From contig NW_027480423.1 of NCBI RefSeq assembly GCF_051401765.1, positions 5,270,001 through 5,334,000 of the forward strand: 64,000 nucleotides of DNA. Reading direction: 5' to 3'. A program made the position numbers and the translations under genes. The notes under the pieces were generated by a model. That model saw nothing but the letters and a program-made list of their open reading frames with translations. It was not told the origin of the DNA and searched no databases. The first letter of the stretch is position 1; each line of letters begins with the position of its first letter. Of this stretch, positions 51,801 through 63,400 are shown one piece after another. Origin of the DNA: Calliopsis andreniformis. Taxonomy: Eukaryota > Arthropoda > Insecta > Hymenoptera > Andrenidae.

Positions 51801-53640
51801 GGCGTTGACTTCTAAGGCCCTAACTATTCAATCTGTTGGAGCAACGCCCTAGGGTGAAGCCTAGGTTGCCCGGAAAGTAGAAATGACATTAACCTTCACA
51901 CTGGTTGCTATTATTCGTTCTATACGATCGAAAAACTGTTATATTTATATTGTATTTTATGCTTCGGGCGTTGACTTCTAAGGAACTAACTGTTTGATCT
52001 GGTGGAGCAACGTCCTAGAGTGATGCCTAGGTTGCCCGGAACGTAGAAATGACCATCACTTTCAAGCTGGTTGCAATTAATCCTTTTATACGATGGAAAA
52101 ACTGTTGTATTTTTATTGCATTTTATGCTTCCGGCGCTGACTTCTAAGACCCTAACTATTCAATCTGTTAGAGCAACGCCCTAGGGTGAAGTCTAGGTTG
52201 CCCGGAAAGTAGAAGTGACGTTAACTTTCATACTGGTTGCAATTATTCGTTTTATACGATGGAAAAACTGTTGTATTTATATTGTGATATATGCTTCTGG
52301 CGTTGACTTCTAATGCCATAACTATTCAATCTGTAAGAGCAACGCCCTATTGTGTAGCCTAGGTTGCCCGTAAATTAGAAATGACCATAGCTTTCATACT
52401 GGTTGCAATTATTCGTTTTGTATGATGGAAAAACTGTTGTATTTATATTGTATTTTATGCTTCGGGCGTTGACTTCTAAGGAACTAACTGTTTGATCTGG
52501 TGGAGCAACGTCCTAGAGTGAAGCCTTGGTTGCCCGGAACGTAGAAATGACCATAACTTTCACACCGGTAGCAATTATTCGTTTTACACGATGGAAAAAC
52601 TGTTCTATTTATTTTGTATTTTATGCATCGGGCGTTGACTTCTAAGGCCCTAACTATTCAATCTGTTGGAGCAACGCCCTAGGGTGAAGCCTAGGTTGCC
52701 CGGAAAGTAGAAATGACATTAACCTTCACACTGGTTGCTATTATTCGTTCTATACGATCGAAAAACTGTTATATTTATATTGTATTTTATGCTTCGGGCG
52801 TTGACTTCTAAGGAACTAACTGTTTGATCTGGTGGAGCAACGTCCTAGAGTGAAGCCTAGGTTGCCCGGATCGTAGAAATGACCATAACTTTCACAGTGG
52901 ATGCTATTATTCGTTCTATACGATGGAAAAACCGTTATATTTATATTGTATCTTATGCTTCTGACGTTGACTTCTTAGGCCCTAACAATTCGATCTGGTG
53001 GTACAACGCCCTAGAGTGAAGCCTAGGTTGCCTGGAACGTACAAATGACCATCACCTTCACACGGGTTGCAATTATTCCAGTTATAGGATGGAAAGACTG
53101 TTGTATTTTTTTGTATTCTATGCTTCAGGCGTTGACTTCTGAGGCCGTAGCAATTCGATGTGGTGGAAAAACGCCATAGAGTGAAGCCTAGGTTGCCCGG
53201 AACGTAGAAATGACCATAACCTTCATACTGGTTGCAATTATCCGTTTTATATGATGGAAGAACTGTTGTATTTATATTGTATTTTATGCTGCTGGCGTTC
53301 ACTTCTTAGGCCCTAACTGTTCGATCTGGTGGAACAACTACCTGGGGTGAAGCCTAGGTTGCCCGGAACGTAGAAATGACCATAACTTTCTCACTGGTTG
53401 CTATTATTCGTTCTATACGATGGAAAAACTGTTGTATTTATATTGTGTTTTATGCTTCTGGCGTTGACTTCTAAGGCCGTAACTATTCAATCTGTAAGAG
53501 CAACGCCCTATTGTGTAGCCTAGGTTGCCCGTAAAGTAGAAATGACCATAGCTTTCATACTGGTTGCAATTATTCGTTTTGTATGATGGAAAAACTGTTG
53601 TACTTATATTGTATTTTATGCTGCTCGCGTTCACTTCTTA
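48859..53640 (+). repeat. 26- to 29-monomer tandem duplication, unit 2
   Basis: This is the partner of 44545-48858. The extra monomer near 49780-49960 (AAAAACAGTTGTATTTTTAT, GACGTCTAAGACCG) also occurs at 40310-40480. The two extra monomers lie around 51765-52100 and are a local copy of 52600-52850 (offset 830, five monomers), with the shared rare words TTATGCATCGGGCG, TATACGATCGAAAAACTG and AAGGAACTAACTGTTTG. Outside these insertions the two units differ by few bases. Confidence 0.8.
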
Positions 53641-54856
53641 GGCCCTAACTATTCGATCTGGTGGAACAACGCCCTGGGGTGAAGCTTAGGTTGCCGGAAC
53701 GTAGAAATGATCATAACTTTCACACTGGTTGCAATTATTCGTTTTATACTATGGAAAAACTGTTCTATTTATTTTGTATTTTATGCTTCGGGCGTTGACT
53801 TCTAAGGGACTAACTGTTTGATCTGGTGGTGCAACGCCTAGAGTGAAGCCTAGGTTGCCCGGAACGTAGAAATGACCATAACTTTCACACTGGATGCTAT
53901 TATTCGTTCTATACGATGGAAAAACTGTTATATTTATATTGTATCTTATGCTTCTGGCTTTGACTTCTTAGGCCCTAATAATTCGATCTGGTGGTACAAC
54001 GCCCTAGAGTGCAGCCTAGGTTGCCTGGAACGTACAAATGACCATCACTTTCTCACGGGTTGCAATTATTCCAGTTATAGGATGGAAAGACTGTTGTATT
54101 TTTATTGTATTCTATGCTTCAGGCGTTGACATCTGAGGCCGTAGCTATTCGATGTGGTGGAGGAACGCCATAGAGTGAAGCCAAGGTTACCCGGAACGTA
54201 GATATGACCATAACATTCACACAGATTGCAATTATTCGTTTTCTACGATGGAAAAGCTGTTGTATTTATATTGTATTTTATGCTTCCGGTGTTGACTTCT
54301 TAGACCCTAACTCTTCGATCTGGTGGAGCAACGCCTCAGAGTTAAGTCTAGGATGCCCGAAGCGTCGAAATGATCGTTACTTTCGCACTGGTTGCAATTG
54401 GTCATGCCATACACTGGAAAAACTGTTGTATTTATACTGTATTTTGTGCTTCTGGCGTTGACTTCTAAGGCCGTAGCTATTCGATGTGGTGGAGCAACGC
54501 CCTAGAGTGAAGCCTAGGTTGCCCGGAAAGTAGAAATGACCATTACTTTCGCAATGTTTGCAATTATTCATTTAATACGATGGAAAAACTGTTGTACTTA
54601 TATTGTATTTTATGCTTCTGGCGTTGACTTCTAAGGCCCTAGTTATTCGATCTGGTGGAGCAACGCCCTAGAGTGAAGCCTAAGTTGCCCGGAACGTAGC
54701 AATTACCATCACTTTCAAACTGGTTGCAAATATTCCTGTTATATGATGGAAGAACTCTTGTATATTTATTGTATTCTATGCTTCAGGCGTTGACTTCTGA
54801 GGCCGTAGCTATTCGATGTGGTGGAAGAACGCCATAGAGTGAAGCCAAGGTTACCC
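53640..54856 (+). repeat. Transitional satellite, start of the 10/12/24-mer zone
   Basis: About seven monomers. Near 53692 (TTGCCGGAAC) and 53837 (GCAACGCCTAGAG) two 1-nt deletions lie close together. The piece at about 54139-54480, with GTTTTCTACGATGG, GCCTCAGAGTTAAGTC and GCGTCGAAATGATCG, recurs at 56132-56472 (offset 1993, 12 monomers) and 60116-60456 (a further 3984, 24 monomers). Confidence 0.78.
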
Positions 54857-55454
54857 GGAAGGTAGAAATGCCCGTTACTTTCACACTGGTTGCAATTATT
54901 CGTTTTATACGATGGAAAAGCTGTTCTATTTATTTTGTATTTTATGCTTCGGGCGTTGACTTCTAAGGCCCTAACTGTTTGATCTGGTGGAGCAACGCCC
55001 TAGGCGTGAAGCCTAGGTTGCCCGGAACGTAGAAATGACCATAACTTTCACACTGGATGCTATTATTCGTTCTATACGATGGAAAAACTGTTATATTTAT
55101 ATTGTATCTTATGCTTCTGGCGTTGACTTCTTAGGCCCTACCAATTCGATCTGGTGGTACAACGCCCTAGAGTGAAGCCTAGGTTGCCTGGAACGTACAA
55201 ATGACCATCACTTTCACACGGGTTGCAATTATTCCAGTTATATGCTGGAAAAACTGTTAGATTTATATTGTATTTTATGCTTCGGGCGCTGACTTCTAAG
55301 GCCCTAACTATTCAATCTGTTGGATCAACGCCCTAGAGTGAAGCCTAGGTTGCTCGGAATGTAGAAATGACCATAACATTCACACTGGTTGAAATTATTC
55401 GTTTTATACGATGGAAAAACTGTTGTACTTATATTGTATTTTATGCTTCTGGCG

Positions 55455-55786
55455 TTGACTTCTAAGGCCCTAGTTATTCGATCTGGTGGAGCAACGTCCT
55501 AGAGTGAAGCCTAGGTTGCCCGGAACGTAGAAATGACCATCACTTTCAAACTGGTTGCAATTAATCCTTTTATACGATGGAAAAGCTGTTGTATTTTTAT
55601 TGCATTATATGCTTCTAGCGTTGACTTCTAAGGCCCTAGTTATTCGATCTGGTGGAGCAACGTCCTAGAGTGAAGCCTAGGTTGCCCGGAACGTAGAAAT
55701 GACCATCACTTTCAAACTGGTTGCAATTAATCCTTTTATACGATGGAAAAGCTGTTGTATTTTTATTGCATTATATGCTTCCGGCG
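55455..55786 (+). repeat. Near-exact single-monomer tandem duplication
   Basis: Bases 55455-55620 and 55621-55786 are identical except at the end, where CTTCTAGCG is replaced by CTTCCGGCG (two changes). Both carry CCCTAGTTATTCG, CAACGTCCTAGAG, TTAATCCTTTTATACG and TTGCATTATATGC. At the 24-monomer-offset partner near 59600-59770 only one such monomer is present. Confidence 0.87.
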
Positions 55787-56472
55787 TTGACTTCTAAGGC
55801 CCTAACTATTCAATCTGTTAGAGCAGCGCCCTAGGGTGAAGCCTAGGTTGCCCGGAAGGTAGAAATGACGTTAACTTTCATACTGGTTGCAATTATTCGT
55901 TTTATACGATGGAAAAACTGTTGTATTTATATCGTGTTTTATGCTTCCGGCGTTGACTTCTAAGGCACTAACTATTCGGTCTGGTGGAGCAACGCCCTAG
56001 AGTGAAGCCTAAGTTGCCCGGAACGTAGCAATTACCATCACTTTCAAACTGGTTGCAAATATTCCTGTTATATGATGGAAGAACTCTTGTATATTTATTG
56101 TATTCTATTATTCTGGCGTTGACTTCTGAGGCCGTAGCTATTCGATGTGGTGGAAGAACGCCATAGAGTGAAGCCAAGGTTACCCGGAACGTAGATATGA
56201 CCATAACCTTCACACAGGTTGCAATTATTCGTTTTCTACGATGGAAAAGCTGTTGTATTTATATTGTATTTTATGCTTCCGGTGTTGACTTCTTAGACCC
56301 TAACTCTTCGATCTGGTGGAGCAACCCCTCAGAGCTAAGTCTAGGATGCCCGAAGCGTCGAAATGATCGTTACTTTCGCACTGGTTGCAATTGGTCATGC
56401 TATACAATGGAAAAACTGTTGTATTTATACTGTATTTTATGCTTCTGGCGTTGACTTCTAAGGCCGTAGCTA
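55640..56472 (+). repeat. Block E, copy 1 (5 monomers, repeated 24 monomers downstream)
   Basis: This matches about 59624-60456 at offset 3984, exactly 24 x 166. Shared rare features in order are TTGCATTATATGCTTCCGG, GGCACTAACTATTCGGTCTGG, GTAGCAATTACCATC, ATGATGGAAGAACTC, CCAAGGTTACCCGG, GTTTTCTACGATGG and GCAACCCCTCAGAG. Only a few substitutions separate the copies. Confidence 0.85.
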
Positions 56473-57080
56473 TTCGATGTGGTGGAGCAACGCCCTAGAG
56501 TGAAGCCTAGGTTGCCCGGAAGGTAGAAATGCCCATTACTTTCACACTGGTTGCAATTATTCGTTTTATACGATGGAAAAGCTGTTCTATTTATTTTGTA
56601 TTTTATGCTTCGGGCGTTGACTTCTAAGGCCCTAACTGTTTGATCTGGTGGAGCAACGCCCTAGGCGTGAAGCCTAGGTTGCCCGGAACGTAGAAATGAC
56701 CATAACTTTCACACTGGATGCTATTATTCGTTCTATACGATGGAAAAACTGTTATATTTATATTGTATCTTATGCTTCTGGCGTTGACTTCTTAGGCCCT
56801 ACCAATTCGATCTGGTGGTACAACGCCCTAGAGTGAAGCCTAGGTTGCCTGGAACGTACAAATGACCATCACTTTCACACGGGTTGCAATTATTCCAGTT
56901 ATATGATGGAAAAACTGTTAGATTTATATTGTATTTTATGCTTCGGGCGCTGACTTCTAAGGCCCTAACTATTCAATCTGTTGGATCAACGCCCTAGAGT
57001 GAAGCCTAGGTTGCTCGGAATGTAGAAATGACCATAACATTCACACTGGTTGAAATTATTCGTTTTATACGATGGAAAAA

Positions 57081-59623
57081 CTGTTATATTTATATTGTAT
57101 TTTATGCTTCTGCCGTTGATTTCATAGGCCCTAACTACTCAATCTGGTGGAACAACGCCCTAGAGTGAGGCCTAGGTCGCCCGGAACGTAGAAATGACCA
57201 TCACTTCCATACTGGTAGCAATTATTCGTTTTATACGATGGAAAAACAGTTGTATTTACATTGTACTTTATGCTTCTGGCGTTGACTTCTAAGGCACTAA
57301 CTATTCCATCTGGTGGAACAACGCCCTAGAGTGAAGCCTAGGTTGCCCGGAACGTAGAAATGACCATCACTTTCAAACTGGTTGCAATTATTCCTGTTAT
57401 ATGATGGAAAAACTGTTATATTTGTATTGTATTTTATGCTTCGGGCGCTGACTTCTAAGGCACTAACTATTGAATCTGTTGGATCAACGCCCTAGAGTGA
57501 AGCCTAGGTTGCCCGGAACGTTGAAATGACCATAACTTTCACACCGGTAGCAATTATTAGTTTTTTACGATGGAGAAACTGTTGTATTTATATTGTATTT
57601 CATGCTTCTGGCGTTGACTTCTAAGGCCCTAGCTATTCGATCTGCTGGAGCAACGCCCTAGGGTGAAGCCTAGGTTGCCCGGAGCGTAGAAATGACCATA
57701 AACTTCACACAGGTTGCAATTATTCGTTTTATACGGTGTAAAGGCTGTTGTATTTATATTGTATTTTATGCCTCTGGCGTTGGCTTCTAAGGACGTAGCT
57801 ATTAGATGTGGTGGAGGAACGCCCTCGAGTGACGCCTAGGGTGCTCGGAACGTAGAAATGACCATTACTTTCACACTGGTTGCAATTATTCGTTTTATAC
57901 GATGGAAAAGCTGTTGTACTTATATCGTATTTTATGGTTCTGACGTTGACTTCTTAGGCCGTAACTATTCGATCTGGTGGAGCAACGCCCTGGAGTGAAG
58001 CCTAGGTTGCGCGGAACGTAGAATTGGCAATCACTTTCAAACTGGTTGCAATTATTCCTATTATATGATGGAAACACTGTTGTATTTTTATTGCATTTTA
58101 TGCTTCGGGCGTTGACTTCTAAGGCCCTGACTATTCAACCTGTTGGAGCAACGGCCTAGGGTGAAGCCTAGGTTGCTCGGAAAGTAAAAATGACCATAAG
58201 TTTCATACTGGTTGCAATTATTCGTTTTATACAATGGAAAAACTGTTGTATTTACATTGTATTTTATGCTTCTGGCGTTGACTTCTAAGGCCCTAGCTAT
58301 TCGATCTAGTGGAGCAACGCTCTAGAGTGAAGCCTAGGTTGCCCGGAGAGGAGAAATGATCATCACTTTCAAACTGGTTGCAATTAATCCTGTTATACGA
58401 TGGAAAAACTCTTGTATATTTATTGTATTTTATGCTTCCGGCGTAGACTTCTATGGCCCTACCTATTCGATCTGGTGGAGCAACACCCTACAGTGAAGCC
58501 AAGGTTACCCGGAACGTAGATATAACCATAACCTTCACACAGGTTGCAATTATTCGTTTTCTACGATGGAAAAGCTGATGTATTTATATTGTATTTTATG
58601 CTTCCTGTGTTGACTTCTTAGACCCTAACTCTTCGATCTGGTGGAGCAACGCCTCAGAGTTAAGTATAGGATGCCCGAAGCGTCGAAATGATCGTTACTT
58701 TCGCAATGGTTGCAATTGGTCATGCTATACAATGGAAAAACTGTTGTATTTATACTGTATTTTATGCTTCTGGCGTTGACTTCTAAGGCCGTAGCTATTC
58801 GATGTGGTGGAGCAACGCCCTAGAGTGAAGCCTACGTTGCCCGGAAGGTAGAAATGCCCATTACTTTCACACAGGTTGCAATTATTCGTTTTATACAATG
58901 GAAAAACTGTTCTATTTATTTTGTATTTTATGCTTCGGGCGTTGACTTCTAAGGCCCTAACTATTCAATCTGTTGAAGCAACGCCCTAGGGTGAAGCCTA
59001 GGTTGCCCGGAAAGTAGAAATGACCATAACTTTCATACTGGTTGCAATTATTCGTTTTATACAATGGAAAAACTGTTCTATTTATTTTGTATTTTATGCT
59101 TCGGGCGTTGACTTCTAAGGCCCTAACTATTCAATCTGTTGGAGCAGCGCCCTAGGGTGAAGCCTAGGTTGCCCGGAAGGTAGAAATGACGTTAACTTTC
59201 ATACTGGTTGCAATTATTCGTTTTATATGATGGAAAAACTGTTGTATTTATATTGTGTTTTATGCTTCGGGCATTGACTTCTAAGGTCCTAACTATTCAA
59301 TCTGTTGGAGCATCGCCCTAGGGTGAAGCCTAGGTTGCGCGGAAAGTAGAAATGACTATAACTTTCACACTGGGTGCAATTATTCGTTTTATACGAAGGA
59401 AAAGCTGTTGCATCTTTATTGTAATTTATGCTTCTGTCGTTGACGTCTAAGGCCGTAGCTATTAGATGTGGTGGAGCAACGCACTAGAGTGACGCCTAGG
59501 TTGCCCGGAACGTGGAATGACCATTACTTTCGCAATGTTTGCAATTACTCATTTTATACGATGGAAAAACTGTTGTACTTATATTGTATTTTATGCTTCT
59601 AGCGTTGACTTCTAAGGCCCTAG
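57081..59623 (+). repeat. Mixed right-domain satellite with a 14-monomer spacing
   Basis: The CCAAGGTTACCCGGAACG block near 56174 recurs near 58498 (offset 2324, 14 monomers). Other pieces match the 46-51 kb units: CTATTCAACCTGTTGGAGC with CAACGGCCTAGGG near 58130, GGAGAGGAGAAATGA near 58345, and GCGCGGAAAGTAGAAATGAC near 59336. Blocks of the central unit thus reappear here in new order. Confidence 0.72.
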
Positions 59624-60456
59624 TTATTCGATCTGGTGGAGCAACGCCCTAGAGTGAAGCCTAGGTTGCCCGGAACGTAGAAATGACCATCACTTTCAAA
59701 CTGGTTGCAATTAATCCTTTTATACGATGGAAAAGCTGTTGTATTTTTATTGCATTATATGCTTCCGGCGTTGACTTCTAAGGCCCTAACTATTCAATCT
59801 GTTGGAGCAGCGCCCTAGGGTGAAGCCTAGGTTGCCCGGAAGGTAGAAATGACGTTAACTTTCATACTGGTTGCAATTATTCGTTTTATACGATGGAAGA
59901 ACTGTTGTATTTATATTGTGTTTTATGCTTCCGGCGTTGACTTCTAAGGCACTAACTATTCGGTCTGGTGGAGCAACGCCCTAGAGTGAAGCCTAAGTTG
60001 CCCGGAACGTAGCAATTACCATCACTTTCAAACTGGTTGCAAATATTCCTGTTATATGATGGAAGAACTCTTGTATATTTATTGTATTCTATGCTTCAGG
60101 CGTTGACTTCTGAGGCCGTAGCTATTCGATGTGGTGGAAGAACGCCATAGAGTGAAGCCAAGGTTACCCGGAACGTAGATATGACCATAACCTTCACACA
60201 GGTTGCAATTATTCGTTTTCTACGATGGAAAAGCTGTTGTATTTATATTGTATTTTATGCTTCCGGTGTTGACTTCTTAGACCCTGACTCTTCGATCTGG
60301 TGGAGCAACCCCTCAGAGTTAAGTCTAGGATGCCCGAAGCGTCGAAATGATCGTTACTTTCGCACTGGTTGCAATTGGTCATGCTATACAATGGAAAAAC
60401 TGTTGTATTTATACTGTATTTTATGCTTCTGGCGTTGACTTCTAAGGCCGTAGCTA
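59624..60456 (+). repeat. Block E, copy 2
   Basis: This is the partner of 55640-56472 (offset 3984). It ends where GATGTGGTGGAGCTGCGCC near 60465 introduces the more diverged terminal domain. Confidence 0.82.
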
Positions 60457-63400
60457 TTCGATGTGGTGGAGCTGCGCCCTATAGTGAAGCATAGGGTGCC
60501 CGGAACGCAGAAATGACCATAACTTTCACACTGGTTGCAATTATTCGTTCTATACGATGGAAAAGCTGTTGTATTTGTTTTGTATTTTATGCTTCGGGCG
60601 TTGACTTCTAAGGACCTACCTATTCGATCTGTTGGACCAACGCCCTAGAGTGAAGCCTAGGTTGCCCGGAACGTAGTAATGAACATTACTTTCACACTGT
60701 TTGCAATTATTCAATTTATATGCTGGAAAAGCTGTTGTATTTATATTGTATTTTATGCTTCTGACGTTGGCTTCTAAGGCCGTAGCTATTCGATGTGGTG
60801 GAGCAACGCCCTATAGTGAAGCCTAGGTTGCCCGGAACGTAGAAATGACCGTAACTTTCACATTGGATGCAATTATTCGTTTTATACGATGGACAAACTG
60901 TTGTATTTATATGGTATTTTATGCTTCTTGCGTTGACTTCTTAGGCCCTAAATGTTCGATCTGGTGGAACAAAGACCTAGATTGAAGCCTAGGTTGCCCG
61001 GAACGTAGAAAAGACCATTACATTCACACTGGTTGCAATTATTCGTTTTATACGATGGAAAAACTGTTCTATTTATTTTGTATTATATGCTTCGGGCGTT
61101 GCCTTATGAGGCCCTAACTATTCGATCTGTCGGAGCAACGCCCTAGAGTGAAGCCTAGGTTGACCGGAGCGTAGAAATGACCATAACCTCCACACTGCTT
61201 GCAATCATTCCTGTTATACGATGGAAAAACTGTTGTACTTTTATTGTATTTTATGCTTCGGGCGTTGACTTCTAAGGCCCTAACTATTCGATATGGTGAA
61301 GCCACGTCCTAGGGTGAAGCGTAGGTTGCCCGGTACGTAGAAATGACCATAACGTTCATACGGGTTGCAATTATTCGTTTTATACAATAGAAGAACTGTT
61401 GTATTTATATTGTATTTCATGCTTCTGGCGTTGACTTCTTAGGCCCTATATATTCGATCTGGTGGACCAACGCCCTAGAGTCAAGCCTAGGTTGCACGGA
61501 ACGTAGAAATGACTATAACTTTCACACTGGTTGCAATTATTCGTTTTATACGCAGGAAAAACTGTTGAATTTATTTTGTATTTTACGCTTCTGGCGTTGA
61601 CTTCTAAGGCCCTAAGTCTTCGATCTGGTGCAGCAATGCCTCAGAGTTAAGTCTAGGATGCCCGAAACGTCGAAATGATCATTACTTTCACACTGGTTGT
61701 TATTACCCGTTTTACATCATGGAACAACTGTTGTATTTATACTGTATTTTATGCTTCTGGCGTTGCCATCTGAGGCCCTAACTATTCGATATGGTGGAGC
61801 CACGTCCTAGGGTGAAGCCTAGGTTGCCCGGTACGTAGAAATGACCATAACGTTCATACGGGTTGCAATCATTCGTTTTATACAATAGAAAAACTGTTGT
61901 ATTTATATTGTATTTTATGCTTCTGGCGTTGACTTCTTAGGCCCTATATATTCGATCTGGTGGACCAACGCCCTAGAGTGAAGCCTAGGTTGCTCGGAAC
62001 GTAGAAATGACTATAACTTTCACACTGGTTGCAATTATTCGTTTTATACGATGGAAAAACTGTTGAATTTATTTTGTATTTTATGCTTCTGGCGTTGACT
62101 TCTAAGGCCCTAAGTCTTTGATCTGCTGCAGCAATGCCTCAGAGTTAAGTCTGGGATGCCCGAAACGTCGAAATGATCATTACTCTCACACTGGTTGTTA
62201 TTATCCGTTTTACACCATGGAAAAACTGTTGTATTTATATTGTATTTTATGCTTCTGGCGTTGCCTTCTGAGGCCCTAACTATTCGATCTGGCGGAGCAA
62301 CGCCCTAGAGGGAAGTCTAGGTGGCCCGAACCGTAGAAATGATCATAACTTTCATACTGCTTGCTATTATTCATTTTATACGATGGAAAATCTGTTGTAT
62401 TTATATTGTATTTTATGCTTCTAGCGTTGACTTCTTAGGCCCTATCTATTCTTCTGGTGGAGCAACGCCCTAGAGTGAAGCCTAGACTGCCCTAGACGTA
62501 GAAATGACCATCACTTTCACACTGGTTGCAATTATTCGTTTTATACAATGGAAAAACTGTTCTATTTATTTTGTATTTTGTGCCTCGGGCGTTGGCTTAT
62601 GAGGCCCTAACTATTCGATCTGTCAGAGCAACGCCCTAGAGTGGAGCCTAGGTTGACCGGAGCGTTGAAATAACCATTACCTCCACACTGTTTGCAATTA
62701 TTCATGTTATACGATGGAAAAACTGTTGTATTTTTATTGTATTTTATGCTTCGGGCGTTGACTTCTAAGGCCCTAACTATTCGATATGGTGGAGCCACGT
62801 CCTAGGGTGAAGCCTAGGTTGCCCGGTACGTAGAAATGACCATAACGTTCATACGGGTTGCAATTATTCGTTTTTTACAATAGAAAAACTGTTGTATTTA
62901 TATTGTATTTTATGCTTCTGCCGTTGACTTCTTAGGCCCTATATATTCGATCTGGTGGACCAACGCCCTAGAGTGAAGCCTAGGTTGCACGGAACGTAGA
63001 AATGACTATAACTTTCACACTGGTTGCAATTATTCGTTTTATACGATGGAAAAACTGTTGAATTTGTTTTGTATTTTATGCTTCTGGGGTTGACTTCTTA
63101 GGCCATAACTATTCGATCTGGTGGACCAACGCCCTAGAGTGAAGCCTAGGTTGCCCGGAACGTAGAAATGACCATCACTTTCACATTGGTTGCAATTATT
63201 CCTGTTATACGATGGAAAAACTGTAGGATTTTTGTTGTACTTTATGCTTCTGGCGTTGACTTCTAAGGCCCTACCCATTCGATCTGGTCGAGCAACGCCC
63301 TAGAGTGAAGCCTAATGTTGCACGGAACGTAGAAATGACCATTACCTTCACACTGTTTGCAATTATTCCTGTTATACGGTGGAAAAGCTGTTGTATTTTT

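Larger units (their letters stand above)
54857..57080 (+). repeat. 10-monomer spaced repeat sharing a one-base insertion
   Basis: About 54857-55420 repeats at 56518-57080 (offset 1661, 10 monomers plus 1 nt). Both copies carry the rare insertion CCCTAGGCGTGAAG (near 55000 and 56661), the variant CCTACCAATTCGATC and the variant GGCGCTGACTTC, so they derive from one event and not from chance resemblance. Confidence 0.82.
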
